Position numbers and translations under genes: made by a program. This document shows, piece by piece, positions 6,568-8,120 of a stretch of 8,120 nucleotides of DNA. Within the stretch, counting starts at the first letter, position 1. The number at the start of each line of letters is the position of its first letter. The notes beneath the pieces are model-generated. The model worked only from the letters and a program-made list of their open reading frames with translations. It was not told where the DNA came from and ran no database searches. Origin of the DNA: Methylomarinum sp050304855 (lineage in GTDB: Bacteria; Pseudomonadota; Gammaproteobacteria; Methylococcales; Methylomonadaceae). The DNA is taken from assembly GCA_050304855.1 (NCBI GenBank), contig JBNLEI010000019.1, positions 1 through 8,120 of the forward strand, given 5' to 3'.

Positions 6568-7752
6568 ATGGAAGAATTTCATCGCATCAGCCGTCTCCCG
6601 CCTTATGTCTTTAACATTGTCAATGAATTGAAGGCTAAAGCCCGTTCAGAAGGTGAAGATATTATCGATTTCGGGATGGGAAATCCCGACCAACCTACAC
6701 CCAAGCACATCGTCGATAAAATGGTTGAGGCGGCCGTTCGGGGCGATACTCACCGTTACTCGGTTTCTAAGGGAATTCCTCGACTACGCAAAGCTATTTG
6801 CAACTGGTACAAAACCCGTTTTGATGTCGATTTAAATCCGGAAACAGAGGCAATCGTCACGATCGGTTCTAAAGAAGGTTTGGCCCATTTGGCATTGGCT
6901 ACCCTCGGGCCGGGTGACGTCGTTTTGGTGCCGAATCCTGCCTATCCGATTCATCCTTACGGTGTCGTAATTGCAGGCGCCGATTTGCGCCATGTTCCAT
7001 TGGTTCCAGGCGTCAATTTCTTCGACGAGTTGGAGAAAGCGATCGAAGACTCCTGGCCTAAACCAAAGATGTTGATTTTGAATTTTCCTGGCAACCCAAC
7101 CAGCCAGTGTGTTGAGCTCGACTTTTTTGAAAAAATCGTCGCGATCGCCAAGCAACATAATATCTGGGTGGTACACGACATCGCGTATGCCGACATCGTG
7201 TTCGACGGCTACAAAGCGCCTTCGATTCTGCAAGTGGAAGGTGCTAAAGAGATAGCTGTCGAATTCTTCTCGCTCTCGAAAAGCTACAACATGCCCGGCT
7301 GGCGAGTCGGTTTCATGTGCGGTAACCCGACGCTTGTTGCGGCGTTGACCCGAATTAAATCCTACATGGATTACGGCACCTTTACACCGATACAAGTTGC
7401 CGCCATTACCGCTTTGGAAGGGCCTCAAGATTGCGTCAACGAAATCTGTGAAATGTACCGGGTACGTCGGGACGTATTATGCGACGGTCTAAATGCGATG
7501 GGATGGAAGGTTGAAAAACCTAAAGCGACAATGTTCGTCTGGGCTCCGATCCCCGAACCTTACAAAGCGATGGGTTCAGTTGAGTTCAGTAAAAAATTGA
7601 TTATCGATGCCAAAGTCGCCGTTTCGCCCGGTATCGGTTTTGGTCAGCATGGTGACGATCATGTTCGCTTCAGCTTGATCGAGAACGAACACAGAACTCG
7701 TCAGGCTTTGCGCGGCATTCGCAATATGCTCAAAAGAGACAACGTAGTATAA
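6568..7752 (+). CDS. alaC: PLP-dependent aminotransferase, AlaC (alanine transaminase) type
   Basis: This 394-residue protein is a fold-type I, class I/II aminotransferase. The start ISRLPPYVFNIVNELK and the DFGMGNPDQPTP segment (34-45) are typical of the AlaC/YfdZ group, which makes alanine from pyruvate with glutamate as donor. The cofactor site is intact: NFPGNPTS with N176, HDIAYAD with D204 and Y207, and SLSKSYNMPGWR with Schiff-base lysine K238. R367 in HVRFSL is the expected carboxylate-binding arginine. The ATG has a weak AGAG at 6558-6561. Another aminotransferase role, such as LL-diaminopimelate or aspartate transamination, cannot be excluded from sequence alone. The next gene, hom, belongs to the aspartate pathway, and I recall this pairing from other proteobacteria. 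The stop codon overlaps a perfect TATAAT, a candidate promoter for hom. Confidence 0.87.
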   Translation: MEEFHRISRLPPYVFNIVNELKAKARSEGEDIIDFGMGNPDQPTPKHIVDKMVEAAVRGDTHRYSVSKGIPRLRKAICNWYKTRFDVDLNPETEAIVTIGSKEGLAHLALATLGPGDVVLVPNPAYPIHPYGVVIAGADLRHVPLVPGVNFFDELEKAIEDSWPKPKMLILNFPGNPTSQCVELDFFEKIVAIAKQHNIWVVHDIAYADIVFDGYKAPSILQVEGAKEIAVEFFSLSKSYNMPGWRVGFMCGNPTLVAALTRIKSYMDYGTFTPIQVAAITALEGPQDCVNEICEMYRVRRDVLCDGLNAMGWKVEKPKATMFVWAPIPEPYKAMGSVEFSKKLIIDAKVAVSPGIGFGQHGDDHVRFSLIENEHRTRQALRGIRNMLKRDNVV

Positions 7753-7753
7753 T
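7748..7753 (+). promoter_or_regulatory. candidate -10 box for hom
   Basis: A perfect TATAAT overlaps the aminotransferase stop codon. The -35 position at 17 bases (7725-7730, TATGCT) is weak, so activation or an alternative factor may be needed. A transcript would begin near 7760, just before the left arm of the leader inverted repeat. Confidence 0.35.
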
Positions 7754-7766
7754 GGCCGGCTAAAAA

Positions 7767-7839
7767 GTATCCGATAGATAGATTCTGTTTTCTTTGCATT
7801 GAAGGGAATCATTTTCCTTCGTTACGACGTATCGGATAC
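7767..7839 (+). promoter_or_regulatory. structured leader of hom with nested inverted repeats
   Basis: GTATCCGATA (7767-7776) and TATCGGATAC (7830-7839) are perfect ten-base inverted repeats 53 bases apart. Each arm is itself an odd palindrome (TATC, one base, GATA), so the pair also resembles two operator copies whose centres are 62 bases, about six helical turns, apart. Nested between them is an eight-pair hairpin (7801-7808 with 7813-7820, one G-U pair, loop TCAT). A third copy of CCGATA lies at 7852-7857, just before the hom ribosome binding site, and can pair with the same TATCGG. The repeats are seen directly; a regulatory role is inference. Confidence 0.45.
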
Positions 7840-7872
7840 GAAAATAGACAACCGATAGTTTAGGAGCGACGT

Positions 7873-8120
7873 TTGAAACCGGTAAAAGTTGGTGTATTAG
7901 GTTTGGGCACGGTTGGCGGAGGTACCGTCAATGTACTGAAAAGAAACTCGAAAGAAATCGCTCGTAGGGCAGGGCGTGAAATTGTCGTAACTCGCGCTTC
8001 TGCTCGTGATTTAAACCGGGAACGAATCTGCGATACCGCCGGCATCGCATTAACAACCGATCCGTTCGAAATTGTCAACGACCCTGAAATCGAAGTTATT
8101 CTCGAACTCATTGGTGGTAA
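7873..8120 (+). CDS. hom: homoserine dehydrogenase, N-terminal part (cut by window edge)
   Basis: Homoserine dehydrogenase reduces aspartate semialdehyde to homoserine with NAD(P)H, on the path to threonine and methionine. Only the first 82 codons lie in the window and the frame is open to the edge. The Rossmann dinucleotide loop GLGTVG is at 10-15, right after the strand VKVGVL. The segment ending EVILELIGG at about 74-82 is the family's conserved strand and turn before the next cofactor-binding residues. No ATG or GTG fits. The start is TTG 7873, preceded by AGGAG (7862-7866) at a six-base distance. Homology begins at once after it, so the start is well supported. A monofunctional Hom is likely, because an aspartokinase domain would precede this region in a ThrA/MetL fusion. 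The leader has unusual inverted repeats. Confidence 0.93.
   Translation, partial: MKPVKVGVLGLGTVGGGTVNVLKRNSKEIARRAGREIVVTRASARDLNRERICDTAGIALTTDPFEIVNDPEIEVILELIGG

Noticed and set aside
6832..7428. A 198-residue - strand open frame opposite the aminotransferase
   Set aside because: It lies fully antisense to a conserved enzyme with intact motifs and looks like a shadow of its codon pattern.
7799..7858. A 19-residue reading frame (TTG start) in the hom leader, a possible attenuator peptide
   Set aside because: It has no ribosome binding site and is not rich in threonine, isoleucine or methionine, which a hom/thr attenuator peptide would show.
7860..8111. An 83-residue - strand open frame opposite the start of hom
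   Set aside because: The + strand encodes a clear Rossmann start of homoserine dehydrogenase with a good ribosome binding site, so the antisense frame is a shadow.

Overview
This window looks like ordinary chromosomal core sequence from a gammaproteobacterium. It holds ten genes, all on the + strand and tightly packed; the last is cut by the window edge. Three things support this placement: PrmB matches the gammaproteobacterial ribosomal L3 glutamine methyltransferase, prmB sits directly before aroC, and lpxK, a YcaR/Trm112-like gene and kdsB run in order behind an ExbB/ExbD pair. These orders are familiar from Escherichia- and Pseudomonas-type genomes. The base composition is moderate. A methanotroph or related environmental lineage (Methylococcales-like) is my impression from the protein sequences only and is low confidence. 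I see no mobile element, phage gene, CRISPR array, tRNA or rRNA.

Layout. (1) 96-3324: prmB, aroC three bases later, then a 12-helix MFS transporter after a 52-bp gap. (2) 3411-6422: an envelope operon in which exbB, exbD and lpxK are linked by TGATG stop/start overlaps. The small YcaR/Trm112-like gene starts inside the end of lpxK, and kdsB follows after 4 bases. (3) 6423-6567: a non-coding gap with two hairpins, one of them terminator-like, and a TTGACA box. (4) 6568-7752: an AlaC-type aminotransferase. (5) 7753-7872: a 120-bp leader with nested inverted repeats. (6) 7873 to the edge: the first 82 codons of homoserine dehydrogenase, read from a TTG start.

How the genes work together. AroC closes the shikimate pathway by making chorismate, and PrmB modifies ribosomal protein L3. 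LpxK makes lipid IVA and KdsB makes CMP-Kdo, so both feed the Kdo-lipid A core of lipopolysaccharide. The ExbB/ExbD proton channel in the same transcription unit has no adjacent tonB, which raises the question of what envelope process it powers. AlaC (pyruvate to alanine) and Hom (aspartate semialdehyde to homoserine) are both amino-acid biosynthesis genes.

I did not find a clearly new biological system. The most interesting leads are the structured hom leader, the three-GATC palindrome before exbB, and the proton channel embedded in the lipopolysaccharide operon.
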